This document shows, piece after piece, positions 34,101 to 42,085 of a stretch of 64,000 nt of DNA (the first letter of the stretch is position 1; every line of letters starts with the position of its first letter). This stretch comes from Paulinella micropora (lineage: Eukaryota; Cercozoa; Imbricatea; Euglyphida; Paulinellidae): positions 67,001 through 131,000 of the forward strand of contig WBZZ01001368.1 of assembly GCA_019918135.1 (NCBI GenBank), read 5' to 3'. The position numbers and the translations under genes are program-made. The notes below the pieces were generated by a model. The model worked only from the letters and a program-made list of their open reading frames with translations. It had not been told where the DNA came from and searched no databases.

Positions 34101-34464
34101 TATTAAAACATTAGACTGCGGTGATTGTTGTGAGAAACTAATGAAAATAAATTGTTGCTCATATTATTCAAAATCAGACAGCAAAAAAGAACATAAGAAC
34201 CACGGATTTATTGCGGACGAAGTAAAAAAAGTATTTCCAGAATTTGTATCAGAAAGCGGAATAAAAGCGGATGACGGAGACGGCTACCTTGAAGGCATAA
34301 CATATACAGATTTTATTCCAATATTAGTTAGTGCTTTTCAACACATGGCTGAGAAGGTAGTTAATTTGGAAAAACAAAATAAAATTCTTATGGATATACT
34401 ACAAGACCAAGCAAACCAACTAGCAGAAATTAGAGTGGCTACGCTTCCTCCTAATGCCTCCTAG
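31111..34464 (+). CDS. Fibre-like protein with S74 intramolecular chaperone (1117 aa)
   Basis: Residues about 45-135 contain repeats of the form FDTRLA.KSTT.LKEGLNYYWTDN, the trimeric-fibre repeat often written NLYYTDxR. A long Gly/Thr/Ser-rich beta region follows, with recurring blocks (TGGLNMGGF, NVGNVDGVDVS, LDTSVVKLTGDQT). The C-terminus is a Peptidase S74 domain starting TSDRRLKSDI at residue 989: S990 and K995 fit the Ser-Lys dyad that cuts the chaperone off after trimerisation. NHGFIADEV and YTDFIPILV complete the domain, ending in a helical coiled coil. Probably a host-recognition fibre. Fully open and the longest intact gene of the element. Confidence 0.9.
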   Translation: MGSQYKSLLGLNELAVDSLDIANLDLTNTNIVGLNTDRVPEDADPVNLYFTNTRFDTRLATKSTTDLKEGLNYYWTDNRFDTRLALKSTTELKEGLNYYWTDNRFDTRLALKSTTDLKEGTNLYYTDGRFDTRFSNKSIDALSDVVITGTPSDNQLLIYSTGQWRNVASPFLRLDGTANMTGGLNMGGFAISNVGNVDGIDVSALDTSVVKLTGDQTKTGNKIFTTYLGIKDSNPLNTGKLFFNYNNNMGSIYSSEAGGATGYPLSIVGSAILLASTTGSGITLTGNVLNFSGTTAISGLPAPFYDIDASTKAYTDTKLAKDGTTAMTGGLNMGGFNITNVGNVDGVDVSTLDTSVVKLTGDQTIAGIKTFSSEIKANAGITTTTLTTSDNVVVGAGKIVFIDRSGVANNKLVLLDGGTGSTTAFNGFGVILNTLLYNVNAISDNHIFYYGGSNELFRIGYGGITASKLITANAGVSTSTLTASGAITANGGLNMGSQSITNVNLVDGVDVSVLDTSVVKLTGDQTIAGNKKFTSTIEVSGSSNPTTFDGIGIAFDTKIGVIAAQKTATATWYPIQITGSYVELYSGDTLIITATGTTLSLNNNKITNLATPTLSTDGANKSYVDTNSVGLTGDQTITGIKTFNGTRTEIKYLTLTNTADFNDVDITNGGNITYNGARILNQNGGDIFFSQTTGDWQSFLYTLNTDSSGTADQRGYLFTNVAFDVKGAGLYISKLLDNKSLSSDIVRFNNAGGMKFYGALDMNSNNITSGGTITGTTLTATAGISTTTATASGLITANAGITYTGTLTSATNTSGAKIGIQGPTDGTSAKGIFLWDTTNTSWGIYAASGGGGNTRSLANGLAVSGNDFSSYSFRFRVANDSTMGFVWENSAEQLLMSLNGANGTLWTKGLITASAGITIPTTSSGFLTLRQYQGATINPQIFMKSGGYSNYAVVCAINGLLHAWTTSDSTGVNSGNYVYVPLNGNWTYTSDRRLKSDIKTLDCGDCCEKLMKINCCSYYSKSDSKKEHKNHGFIADEVKKVFPEFVSESGIKADDGDGYLEGITYTDFIPILVSAFQHMAEKVVNLEKQNKILMDILQDQANQLAEIRVATLPPNAS

Positions 34465-34801
34465 ATTACACCCACCACCTCCACTCATTGATATGGCTGA
34501 TGGCGAACTAACACCAGAATTAAAAAATAGAGTTTTAGATATTTCGTTGAAGAATGAAGAAAAAAAAGTAGAACACGAATTAGAAGATAACTGGCATTGT
34601 TGTTGTATAAAAAACAGACCAACCGATAGCAGAATGATTAAGTATCTTTTTCAAATGATTATAATAATAGCAATCATAGCCATTTGTTTAGCAACACTTG
34701 TTCAACATAACTTACCATGCGAGCAAACTAATGTATATGTTGGTATTCTAACCCTTATGGTCGGAATAGTTTTACCTTCTCCTTCTTCAAGTAAGAAATG
34801 A
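34454..34801 (+). CDS. Small two-segment membrane protein (115 aa)
   Basis: Overlaps the fibre gene end by 11 bp in another frame; a later Met (MADGEL, about 34493) would remove the overlap. After a charged N-terminus with a WHCCCIKNR Cys cluster come two hydrophobic segments, YLFQMIIIIAIIAICLATLV and VYVGILTLMVGIVLP, and a short SPSSSKK end. Small two-pass proteins ending in a Pro/Ser tail are frequent in Polinton-like viruses and giant viruses. A virion or membrane role is inferred. Confidence 0.65.
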   Translation: MPPRLHPPPPLIDMADGELTPELKNRVLDISLKNEEKKVEHELEDNWHCCCIKNRPTDSRMIKYLFQMIIIIAIIAICLATLVQHNLPCEQTNVYVGILTLMVGIVLPSPSSSKK

Positions 34802-34804
34802 TAT

Positions 34805-34940
34805 TTATCAACTTCACTCTCATTCGCTTCGCTCATTCTCGTTTGTTGATAAACATCGTAAAAAAATAAAACGGAAGACGATGTTTGAGAATAAGCGGGA
34901 GTGCGACAGCACGAAGCGAAATTCTCAAATATCAGAGCAT
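34805..34940. terminator. Intergenic stem-loops after the fibre/membrane genes
   Basis: Two inverted repeats lie between convergent genes: TTTATCAAC ... GTTGATAAA (about 34804-34850) and AAACATCGT ... ACGATGTTT (about 34851-34887). The first loop contains CATTCGCTTCGCTCATTC. They could be RNA 3'-end structures; virophages are known to use hairpins near 3' ends. No gene seen. Confidence 0.45.
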
Positions 34941-34949
34941 TCATACAAA

Positions 34950-35159
34950 TTACCAAGAAGCATCGCCCGCACAGATTAAAGGAATGGCTTCATCAAAACT
35001 AATACACCAATCACTGAAAGGTTTGTAAATACATTTAAATTTAGTTTCTATTCCTTGCTTTATACAATAAACACAACTCTCATTCTTTTTTTCGCTTACA
35101 CGAGAGTAAAAGTCGCAGGCTGACCGAGCAGAAATATTAATTAATAAAAAGTTTATCAT
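34950..35159 (-). CDS. Possible small secreted Cys-rich protein
   Basis: Open frame starting MINFLLINISARSACDFYSR, a possible signal peptide, then ESCVYCIKQG, KFKCIYKPF, DWCISF and LICAGD (six Cys). An upstream Met at 35216 would overlap the divergent gene. No family recognised; it could be spurious. Confidence 0.35.
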   Translation of the reverse strand: MINFLLINISARSACDFYSRVSEKKNESCVYCIKQGIETKFKCIYKPFSDWCISFDEAIPLICAGDASW

Positions 35160-35214
35160 CAGTAATATAATCCATTTATTTTTGACTACTTCAAAAATAA
35201 AAATCCACCCAACC

Positions 35215-35574
35215 ATGACTGACTATAAACATCAGCGGATTATTTTTCTGAGCAATGATTTTGCGGGAAGCAAAACATTTAACAAAAATATTCAGATGTC
35301 ATTTACCCCTACAAAAATGAACGTTAAGTTTATTCACTACTATAACAACCAAACAGAGACAAAAACCAGAATTCTTTATATGGACAGAATTGGAATTATT
35401 GGCTCATTCTCCGACAGCAACACACCAAACGTTTCAAACCTCAGTTATAATTTGGGTGTTGTTGGATGGTCAGACGGACAATATACATTTAAAGTCCTTG
35501 AAACTGACAGCGGAAATATTGACACAGGAAATTTAGCGGGACGAATTGTTATATGTCTAGAGTTTTTAGGATAA
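35215..35574 (+). CDS. Putative minor virion protein (119 aa)
   Basis: Not recognised. Start chosen at MTDYKHQRIIFLSNDFAG rather than the in-frame Met at 35182 because the ORF then begins right after AT-rich DNA and CCACCCAACC. Short beta-strand-like stretches (MNVKFIHYY, TRILYMDRIGIIGSF, IVICLEFLG) suggest a compact beta protein. It sits 9 bp before the ATPase, in the morphogenesis block, so a virion role is inferred. Confidence 0.6.
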   Translation: MTDYKHQRIIFLSNDFAGSKTFNKNIQMSFTPTKMNVKFIHYYNNQTETKTRILYMDRIGIIGSFSDSNTPNVSNLSYNLGVVGWSDGQYTFKVLETDSGNIDTGNLAGRIVICLEFLG

Positions 35575-35583
35575 TATATAACC

Positions 35584-36408
35584 ATGCAAAAAATCAAAAA
35601 TAATGTCAAGGTGAAGCCAGTAAAACAAGAGGGTGATGGAAATAAAAAAGCAAAAGGTTATAAATTATTTAACGAGCCGTATGCTAATATATTTCTGCTA
35701 GCCCGTAAGAAGAGCGGTAAAACGACAGCACTCTTTGAAATACTGAAACGGACAACAGACAGAAAGACCCGTATTGTCATTATTGCTTCAACAATACACA
35801 AGGACTACATTTATAAAGCAATGGTAAAGCACTTTAAGAACAGAGGCAACCCAATGGCGATTTATACCTTTCTCAAATCAGATGGTGTAAATGTCATTGA
35901 TTATGAGTTAGATAAACTGAACAAACCAGATGAAGAGCAGGAAGGCGAAATTAAACAGGATGAAAAGGAAATAGAGAAGCCACAATTTCTTTATATCGGT
36001 AAAGAAGAAAAAAAGAAAGAAGGAGGTGAGAAGAAAGAAAGACCAAGTAAGTATATTTCTCCAGAGGTTGTTTTTGTTTTGGATGATTTAGGAAGTGGAT
36101 TAAGAGACAAGTCTGTAAGTGATTTGTTAAAAAAGAACAGACACTATAAATCAAAAGTAATTATGTCAAGCCAGTATCTGAACGACCTACGACCCGAAGC
36201 AATTAAGCAGTTAGATTATTTATTAATCTTTCCGGGCCAGTCTCAAAACAAAATGGAACTCGTGTATAAACACTTAGACCTATCTTTTGATTTTGATTAC
36301 TTTCTGGAAAAGTATCATGAGGCTACAAAGGAGAGATTTAATTTTCTGTATGTTTCAAGTGTTGATGATGATGAGTTAAGAAAAAACTTTAATTTTCGTT
36401 TGAAGTAA
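35584..36408 (+). CDS. ATPase: Genome-packaging ATPase (FtsK/HerA superfamily)
   Basis: The 274-aa protein has a Walker A at residues 40-47 (ARKKSGKT, with Ala in place of the first Gly) and a Walker B at 163-168 (VFVLDD). MSSQYLNDLRP follows at the position of the conserved polar motif after Walker B. This is the A32-like packaging ATPase conserved in virophages, Polinton-like viruses and giant viruses, which pumps DNA into the procapsid. A Lys/Glu-rich insertion lies between the two motifs (about 115-155). It is intact and leads the block ATPase - basic proteins - protease - penton - major capsid. Confidence 0.92.
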   Translation: MQKIKNNVKVKPVKQEGDGNKKAKGYKLFNEPYANIFLLARKKSGKTTALFEILKRTTDRKTRIVIIASTIHKDYIYKAMVKHFKNRGNPMAIYTFLKSDGVNVIDYELDKLNKPDEEQEGEIKQDEKEIEKPQFLYIGKEEKKKEGGEKKERPSKYISPEVVFVLDDLGSGLRDKSVSDLLKKNRHYKSKVIMSSQYLNDLRPEAIKQLDYLLIFPGQSQNKMELVYKHLDLSFDFDYFLEKYHEATKERFNFLYVSSVDDDELRKNFNFRLK

Positions 36409-36461
36409 ATAAAAATTTATAAATAATTATTTTTTCTGTATTATATATTCATCTATCTTTT

Positions 36462-36779
36462 ATGGTAGTAAAAACGACTCGTGTTGAAGTCATTCCAACA
36501 ATCGGCAAACGAACTATTAACTCAAGCACAAATATGGCTGGAGGTAAAAAGAAGACTGGACGGAAGAAGGGCAAGGGGCAGGCTGGAGGTAAAATTAACT
36601 GGGCGAAAGTAGAAAGAACTGCTGGAAATATTGAAAGATGGTTGAGAAAGAACAAAGCGATATCAAGAGGAGCAACATTTTTAAGCGATGTAGGGGTTCC
36701 TTATGCTGATCGTGTAGCAAAGGCGGCAGCCAAACAAGGATATGGTAGGCAGAGCGGACGGGGGGCACTTAAGTTTTGA
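36462..36779 (+). CDS. Small basic virion/DNA-binding protein (105 aa)
   Basis: Very basic (AGGKKKTGRKKGKGQAGGK), then a helical part (NIERWLRKNKAISRGATF) and VPYADRVAKAAAKQGYGRQS ending RGALKF. The GYGRxxGRGAL-type ending resembles small basic proteins encoded near capsid genes in Polinton-like viruses. Core or DNA-condensing function is inferred. A possible promoter with ATCTATC lies just upstream (36451-36457). Confidence 0.6.
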   Translation: MVVKTTRVEVIPTIGKRTINSSTNMAGGKKKTGRKKGKGQAGGKINWAKVERTAGNIERWLRKNKAISRGATFLSDVGVPYADRVAKAAAKQGYGRQSGRGALKF

Positions 36780-36897
36780 AAAAAGTAAAACAAAAATATA
36801 TATAACACAGAAATATTTTTTTATTAATATAATATCTTTGTTTTCAATATTGAATTGTTGTTTTCGGCAAGCAAAAAACAACGGTTAAACAAAAACA

Positions 36898-37035
36898 ATG
36901 GTTGCTAAGACTAAGAAGGTCAAAAAGACCAAGGTAAGACCACCGAGGGTTTATAGGAATAAGAGTGGGAGGCCATATATTATCCAGAAGGGAAAAAATA
37001 TTATCTTAATTTCGGTAATAAAACGAATGATATGA
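36898..37035 (+). CDS. 45-aa basic protein overlapping the next gene (ATGA)
   Basis: Reads MVAKTKKVKKTKVRPPRVYR, then NKSGRPYIIQKGKNIILISV and a stop at 37033-37035. The PRVYRNKSGRPYIIQKGK pattern looks like a conserved small basic viral protein. Its stop overlaps the start codon of the coiled-coil gene in ATGA (37032-37035), an arrangement that suggests termination-reinitiation or a shared transcript. Confidence 0.6.
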   Translation: MVAKTKKVKKTKVRPPRVYRNKSGRPYIIQKGKNIILISVIKRMI

Positions 37036-37742
37036 GCACACTTCAAATTGTTAAACTTTTTATGAAATACTTAAGCGGACCGAAAAGGGCAAGAACAAAG
37101 AAAGAAGACTTAAGAAAAGTCCAGAGTCTGTCAGAGATTGAACAAAATACGAGAACAGCCATTAATGACCACTTAGACAAACTCAGAAAGGAAAAGTATG
37201 AGGGTATTGAAGCAATAGAGAAAAAAGAAAAGACAGCACGGGAAGAAATTGAAGCGGAAAAGAAAAGACAAGAAAGAAAAGACATAGAAGATGCTAAGGA
37301 AAGACAAGAGATAATGGATAGGGAACATAAAAGAGAACTGGCAGAGATTAATGAAAGACAAGAACAAAAAGACAGAGAATTAAGAAGGGAACAAAAACTC
37401 ATAGAGGATTTACAATTTGAACAGCAAAGAAACCAAAGATTAGCCATTATGCCTCCACCACAACAACAATATATTATGCCACAACAGGGTCAGCCACAAG
37501 GTCAGGCACAATATCAGGCACCACAAGGTCAGGCACCACAAGCACCTCCTACAGCACCACCATTGCCTAATTTAGGAGATCAAACACCATTGAAAACGAA
37601 AGAGCAGTATGAGGAAGAAAAAAAGCAAAAGCAGAAAGATATTGAAACACTGAAATTAGCGGGATATACAGATAAGTTCATAAAAAAGATGAGTCGTAAA
37701 GACTTACAAAAAAAGCCAGTCAAGATATTCAGACGGCTATAG
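37032..37742 (+). CDS. Coiled-coil / Gln-Pro-rich protein upstream of the protease
   Basis: The 236-aa frame has a helical N-terminus (MSTLQIVKLFMKYLSGPKRA), a long charged coiled coil (about 40-135), a Gln/Pro-rich linker (QQQYIMPQQGQPQGQAQ) and KLAGYTDKFIKKMSRK. It stops at 37742, but the -1 frame is open from 37700 through the protease with no ATG for about 300 nt. The overlap contains A_AAA_AAG in the correct register (37709-37715), so this may be the N-terminal part of a frameshift fusion (about 644 aa). See findings. Confidence 0.7.
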   Translation: MSTLQIVKLFMKYLSGPKRARTKKEDLRKVQSLSEIEQNTRTAINDHLDKLRKEKYEGIEAIEKKEKTAREEIEAEKKRQERKDIEDAKERQEIMDREHKRELAEINERQEQKDRELRREQKLIEDLQFEQQRNQRLAIMPPPQQQYIMPQQGQPQGQAQYQAPQGQAPQAPPTAPPLPNLGDQTPLKTKEQYEEEKKQKQKDIETLKLAGYTDKFIKKMSRKDLQKKPVKIFRRL

Positions 37743-38965
37743 CCACAGCGACATCTTTAGAGGAACAGAAAAGGTTAGCAGAAGAATATAAAGAAAAACT
37801 TGAAAAGGAAGAAAAGAAAGCAGAAGAAAAGGGTAAGCATCTTGAAAATTTAGTATTTAATCAATTTTTAATCTCTGGATTTTCAAAAACTTATCACCCA
37901 AACATTACTATAAAAGAGTTAGCACAGGCTTTGAAAAAGAGATTAGATACTGATGGACATAAAAAATTAAATTACAAAGACACTTCAAAGTGGATTATTG
38001 ACATGATTAAAAGGTTTAGTATTGATGTTGGAGATGAAAAGGAAAATGTAAAAAGAAAAGTAGCGGATTATGCTAGATATGATGATTATATGGGGAATGT
38101 TGAACAAAAAGGTAGTGGAGCAAAGACATTAGAAGAATTAATGGATAAGGTATTTTCAATAAAAACAATTAAAAAATATTTAGCCCGCAATGATTGGAAA
38201 CACACAATGAACAAAAAGGACTTTGTTAAAACTCTAACTAGCAAAATGACAATAGACCCGAATGTGGATAAACAAGTTTCAGCGGATTTAAATGTTGATG
38301 AAGGGATGCCCCAACCGCCCCCACCATTAGAGCCAAAACCACAGCCAGAGCCAGAGCCAAAACCAGAGCCCGAGCCAGAGCAAGAGCCACAACCACAACC
38401 GCAGACAGACGAGCAACAGCAACAAGAGGGAGCCTCGCAAGCTGCTGGCGGGCCGCTCACGAGCGACATACAGGGTCGCGGTTTAATGACTAACGAAATA
38501 GACGACATAATGAAAAAATACAGCTGGTATCTTGGCACGATAGCTAGTGATGAAATCTACAAGTTGAAGCCCGCAAGCAGAAAGAGATACGGCTTTATTA
38601 TGAACTTGGATAATCACAAACAAGCTGGATCTCATTGGATAGCTGTATGGATAAGTCTAGATAAAGACAGAAGTGTTGAAGTGTATGACCCGCTAGCAGA
38701 ATATCAACCGACTGAAGACTTTCAACAACAAATGAAAAGACTAATAGACCAAAGTAATACAGATAGTTATTTATTGATGAAGGTTAATCAAGTAAAACAA
38801 CAATCAGACACAACCGACACATGCGGATGGCATAGTATGAGGTTTCTAATGGAAAGAGCGAAAGGTATTAAATTCAAATTTGCTAGTGGATACACAGACT
38901 TAAAATCAGGTCTCACCAAACTGACAAAGTTTATATTGGTGCGACAACACAAAACCTTTCAATGA
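37715..38965 (+). CDS. PRO: Adenain/Ulp1-type cysteine protease, -1 frame extension
   Basis: The C-terminal domain carries H in AGSHWIAVWI, D in VEVYDPLAEY, Gln residues in VNQVKQQSD and Cys in DTCGWHSMRFL, the His-Asp-Gln-Cys set of adenovirus-type maturation proteases (Ulp1 superfamily). Upstream are a charged helical part, FNQFLISGFSKTYHPN and a Pro/Glu repeat (PEPEPKPEPEPEQEPQ). QGRGLMTNEIDDIMKKY precedes the catalytic domain. The frame has no ATG until about 38003, so the N-terminal half is probably reached by -1 frameshifting from 37032, or the separation is a one-base deletion in the A7 run. It would cleave capsid precursors. Confidence 0.85.
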   Translation, partial: ASQDIQTAIATATSLEEQKRLAEEYKEKLEKEEKKAEEKGKHLENLVFNQFLISGFSKTYHPNITIKELAQALKKRLDTDGHKKLNYKDTSKWIIDMIKRFSIDVGDEKENVKRKVADYARYDDYMGNVEQKGSGAKTLEELMDKVFSIKTIKKYLARNDWKHTMNKKDFVKTLTSKMTIDPNVDKQVSADLNVDEGMPQPPPPLEPKPQPEPEPKPEPEPEQEPQPQPQTDEQQQQEGASQAAGGPLTSDIQGRGLMTNEIDDIMKKYSWYLGTIASDEIYKLKPASRKRYGFIMNLDNHKQAGSHWIAVWISLDKDRSVEVYDPLAEYQPTEDFQQQMKRLIDQSNTDSYLLMKVNQVKQQSDTTDTCGWHSMRFLMERAKGIKFKFASGYTDLKSGLTKLTKFILVRQHKTFQ

Positions 38966-38971
38966 GAATGA

Positions 38972-39511
38972 GTGGTCATAGAGGGGATTACAAAAAAAGG
39001 AAAAAAGAGTACGGCATCGACAGAAATACTTAAACATAATGATGCTTACATAGAACTTATTGAATTATTTCCTTGCGAAAGCAAAATAGAACTAGACAGG
39101 CGAGAGGGAGAAATTATAAGACAAATGGATTGTGTTAATAAAAACATATCAGGAAGAACAAAAAAAGAATGGGTTGAAAAGAATATAGAAAAACTTACTA
39201 GTTACAAAAGAAAATGGTACATAAAAAATAGAGATAAAGTGCTTGAAAAACGAAAAGATTACAACCAAACACAAGAGTGAAATTTCGGAAAGGAATAAAG
39301 AATATGTTATGATGAGAAAAGAAAAGATTTCTGCTGGTAAAAAAAATGGTATGAAACAAACAAAGAAAAAGTAAGAAAAAGTCATCAAAGAAAATACATT
39401 TGCGAGTGTGGTTTTGTAGTGGCAATCGTTAAAAGAAATAGGCACATTAAAACAACAAAACATATTGATAACTTATATAATTTTGAAGATATCCAAAAAT
39501 TATTTGCATAA
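38972..39511 (+). pseudogene. GIY-YIG endonuclease remnant
   Basis: The frame from 38972 begins at GTG and has IELIELFPCESKIELDRREGE, IIRQMDCVNKNISGRTKKE and a Lys-rich helix. This is the C-terminal half typical of GIY-YIG proteins in giant viruses and Polinton-like viruses. The catalytic GIY...YIG part is absent; the protease gene ends just upstream. After the stop at 39280, related sequence continues in other frames, ending with a zinc-finger-like ICECGFVVAIVKRNRHIKTT near 39400-39455. N-terminal truncation plus at least one frameshift make this a relic. Confidence 0.6.
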
Positions 39512-39518
39512 TATAACA

Positions 39519-40331
39519 ATGGAGTATAAGGGAGGAAGAAGTTCTGGTATCTATTACATAAACAGTAAAAATAGGATAAATGGCACAGACAGCGACTTTA
39601 CACACTCTTTGGATTTAAGAGGATTGGACAATCCAACTCATTGTAAAATTTTACATATCTATGTTCCAAAATCGTATTACTCTGTGGCAAGTCCTTACAA
39701 CACTTTTACTCTGAGTGAAGATGGCAACGAGGCAGTCATTACGATATCTGAGGGTAACTACACAATGAACAACTTAAAAAATAAACTGACCGAGGTGCTA
39801 ACCGCAGATAGCCCCAACAACTACACATACACAGTCACGAGCAACAATACAAGCACTGACCCAGAAGACGGCAAGCTATCATTTACCGTAGCAGACAACC
39901 TAGGCATCCAACCGCGGTTTGTATTTGATGATGAAACTCGCATCCACGAAGTAATGGGTTTTGAACGGTCATCTACTTATTTCTTTGCTAATAATACACT
40001 AAGGTCATCAAATGTCATAATATTGACGGGCGAAAAAACATTGTATCTTCAATCAGACTTAGTCGGCGAAGGTGACAATCATGTATTACAAGAAATATAT
40101 ACTGCGAATGAAATACCATTCGGCTCTGTCATATATGATGGAAGCGGGTCGGAGTATGGTAAAAGACTGTCAGCCAATTCAAACAATGTATTTAGGTTTT
40201 ACTTAACCGACGAAAACGACCAAGCTATTAATCTTAATGGTTTGGGAATAGTTATGACATTGTTGATTTACAGGGAAACGAATTATTTTAGTTTATTTAA
40301 TTCATTCTTTAATCTTTTGAAACAGAGATAA
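39519..40331 (+). CDS. mCP: Minor capsid (penton) protein, 270 aa
   Basis: Start at MEYKGGRSSGIYYINSKNR, preceded by ATAATATAACA; the Met 54 nt upstream lies in the GIY-YIG relic. The N-terminal YYINSKNRINGTDSDFTHSL and the VITISEGNYTMNNLKNKL motif are typical of virophage and Polinton-like virus penton proteins (single jelly roll). It ends ALIYRE-like (MTLLIYRETNYF). Size and position between protease and major capsid match the conserved morphogenesis order. Intact. Confidence 0.85.
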   Translation: MEYKGGRSSGIYYINSKNRINGTDSDFTHSLDLRGLDNPTHCKILHIYVPKSYYSVASPYNTFTLSEDGNEAVITISEGNYTMNNLKNKLTEVLTADSPNNYTYTVTSNNTSTDPEDGKLSFTVADNLGIQPRFVFDDETRIHEVMGFERSSTYFFANNTLRSSNVIILTGEKTLYLQSDLVGEGDNHVLQEIYTANEIPFGSVIYDGSGSEYGKRLSANSNNVFRFYLTDENDQAINLNGLGIVMTLLIYRETNYFSLFNSFFNLLKQR

Positions 40332-40428
40332 ATTATTTTAGCATTATTTATTTTTTCTATAAATATATACATCTATTATACATAATAGATTGTGAATTAG
40401 TTACACTATTTCAAAAAAAAAGAAAAAA

Positions 40429-42030
40429 ATGCCTGTCCAATATGGAGGAGAACTTACACACAGCCAGAGTGAGCTTATCCGCGGTAAGTATTCGCTTAAC
40501 AAACTTACTGCCCGCGAAAGTCTTGCGACCGTGCCAATTACCACCGTGGGAGGAATTGAATCAACTTTTGAAATTCCTACTCGTCCTTTGAACCTTGCGA
40601 GGAGTGTGTTGCGATTTACCTACACACCAGATGCGGGTGGTGCTGGTGGAAGATACAACCGAATTCCTATGGACTGCTTGCCTATGATTAAGACAATTGA
40701 ACTACGAAGCCGAAGCGGTCAGTATCTGTGTAATCTTCAACATGTTGGTAATTCCACTAAGATGATTTGGAAGCCTGAGATTTCCTATGATAGATTTATG
40801 GCTTTGGATAACCACGGGGCGGGGTTTGGTTATGGGTCTATGCTTCAAAAGTGTAATGCTGACCCTTCTGTGTCTGTGCCAGCAAATGGTTATGATGATT
40901 TGTATGCTTTGAGTAATACAACCGCTGCAGTAGCAAATGTTACAGCACACACTGCTATCGCGACAGCAGGTGGAAATACTTATTCTGATGCTACTACTAA
41001 TGCAGCAATCACAGACCTTGAAGGAAAAATCAACACAGTCAAAGATAACCTTCGTGCTTTGACTACTACATTGAAGGGAGAGGTAAAGAATACCTTTCAA
41101 CAGCCTTCTGTCACAGCCCGCCGTCATGATGATGCTCTTATTGCTAACGGTACTGGTGCTCCTAGTTTCGTTAATGTTGCTTATGAGGAGGCTAAGTATT
41201 TTGAAGGTGGAGGAGATAACACCGAAACTCCTGTTATCAATGTGTCTATTCCTCTCGGTATGCTTTTTGGAACCATTTTTGAAATTGATAAGACTATTGG
41301 TTTTAATGAAATTCTTGATTTAAGGATTGTGTGGGAGGGTACTAACAAAACCGTATTTTATGGAACTGATGCCCTTAGTGTTGGAGCAGGAGCAACTCTG
41401 TTCGGACAGGCTGCAGAGGTTACCAACCTTAACCTCTTTCTTGCTGTTGAAACCGACCCGAATGTTATCTTGGGTGTTCAACAGAAGATTGCGGGTGAGG
41501 GCTTTTCATTCAAGACCGAATACCCTATCTCTTGGAAAACCAATCTCGGGGCGGGCATTCAGTCATTTGTTTTGAAGATGAACCGCTCTCAGGGTGAGAG
41601 AATTCGCCGAATTTACACAACTGGATTTAATAATACTGAAACTTCAAATACCGCTTTTGATTGTGATAACCGAGCACAGGCTAAGATTACTTCTTATTAC
41701 ACTACTTTGGATAGTAATAGAATTCAGCAGTTTGATATCGCTTGTGCCCGAGATGAAGACTATATGCTTTTGAAGGAAAAACTTAAGGGTTCCGCCGTTT
41801 TGAATTCTAATGTGTATAAGTATAACTGGTTCCATGTTGATTTCTGGGATCACAACCGCCCGCTTTATGACAAGAGAGAAGAAGAGGGTTATGAAGTGGC
41901 TGGTCTATCCTTGGATACCGAACGGCGGTATGAATGGAGTGCTGAGGGAGCAGTCCAATTGAATTATTACACTTATGCTATTCTTCAGAGGACTATTCTC
42001 GTGAAGGGAATTGAAATTATGATGTCGTAG
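40429..42030 (+). CDS. MCP: Major capsid protein (double jelly roll), 533 aa
   Basis: Uninterrupted 533-aa protein starting MPVQYGGELTHSQSELIRG. Features expected of a virophage/PLV capsid: beta-rich halves (STFEIPTRPLNLARSVLRF; INVSIPLGMLFGT...EILDLRIVWEG), a central Ala/Thr-rich loop (about 160-210) and a C-terminal VQLNYYTYAILQRTILVKG strand. The length is close to known double-jelly-roll capsids. The AT-rich leader (TCTATAAATATATACATCTA) and an A-rich 5' UTR suggest a strong late promoter. Codon use is more C/G-rich than in neighbouring genes, as often seen for highly expressed capsids. Assembles trimers forming the icosahedral shell. Confidence 0.88.
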   Translation: MPVQYGGELTHSQSELIRGKYSLNKLTARESLATVPITTVGGIESTFEIPTRPLNLARSVLRFTYTPDAGGAGGRYNRIPMDCLPMIKTIELRSRSGQYLCNLQHVGNSTKMIWKPEISYDRFMALDNHGAGFGYGSMLQKCNADPSVSVPANGYDDLYALSNTTAAVANVTAHTAIATAGGNTYSDATTNAAITDLEGKINTVKDNLRALTTTLKGEVKNTFQQPSVTARRHDDALIANGTGAPSFVNVAYEEAKYFEGGGDNTETPVINVSIPLGMLFGTIFEIDKTIGFNEILDLRIVWEGTNKTVFYGTDALSVGAGATLFGQAAEVTNLNLFLAVETDPNVILGVQQKIAGEGFSFKTEYPISWKTNLGAGIQSFVLKMNRSQGERIRRIYTTGFNNTETSNTAFDCDNRAQAKITSYYTTLDSNRIQQFDIACARDEDYMLLKEKLKGSAVLNSNVYKYNWFHVDFWDHNRPLYDKREEEGYEVAGLSLDTERRYEWSAEGAVQLNYYTYAILQRTILVKGIEIMMS

Positions 42031-42085
42031 AAAAAATAAAATAAAAAATAAAAGAAGAAAAAATATTTTTTGTTTTAAATAAGAG

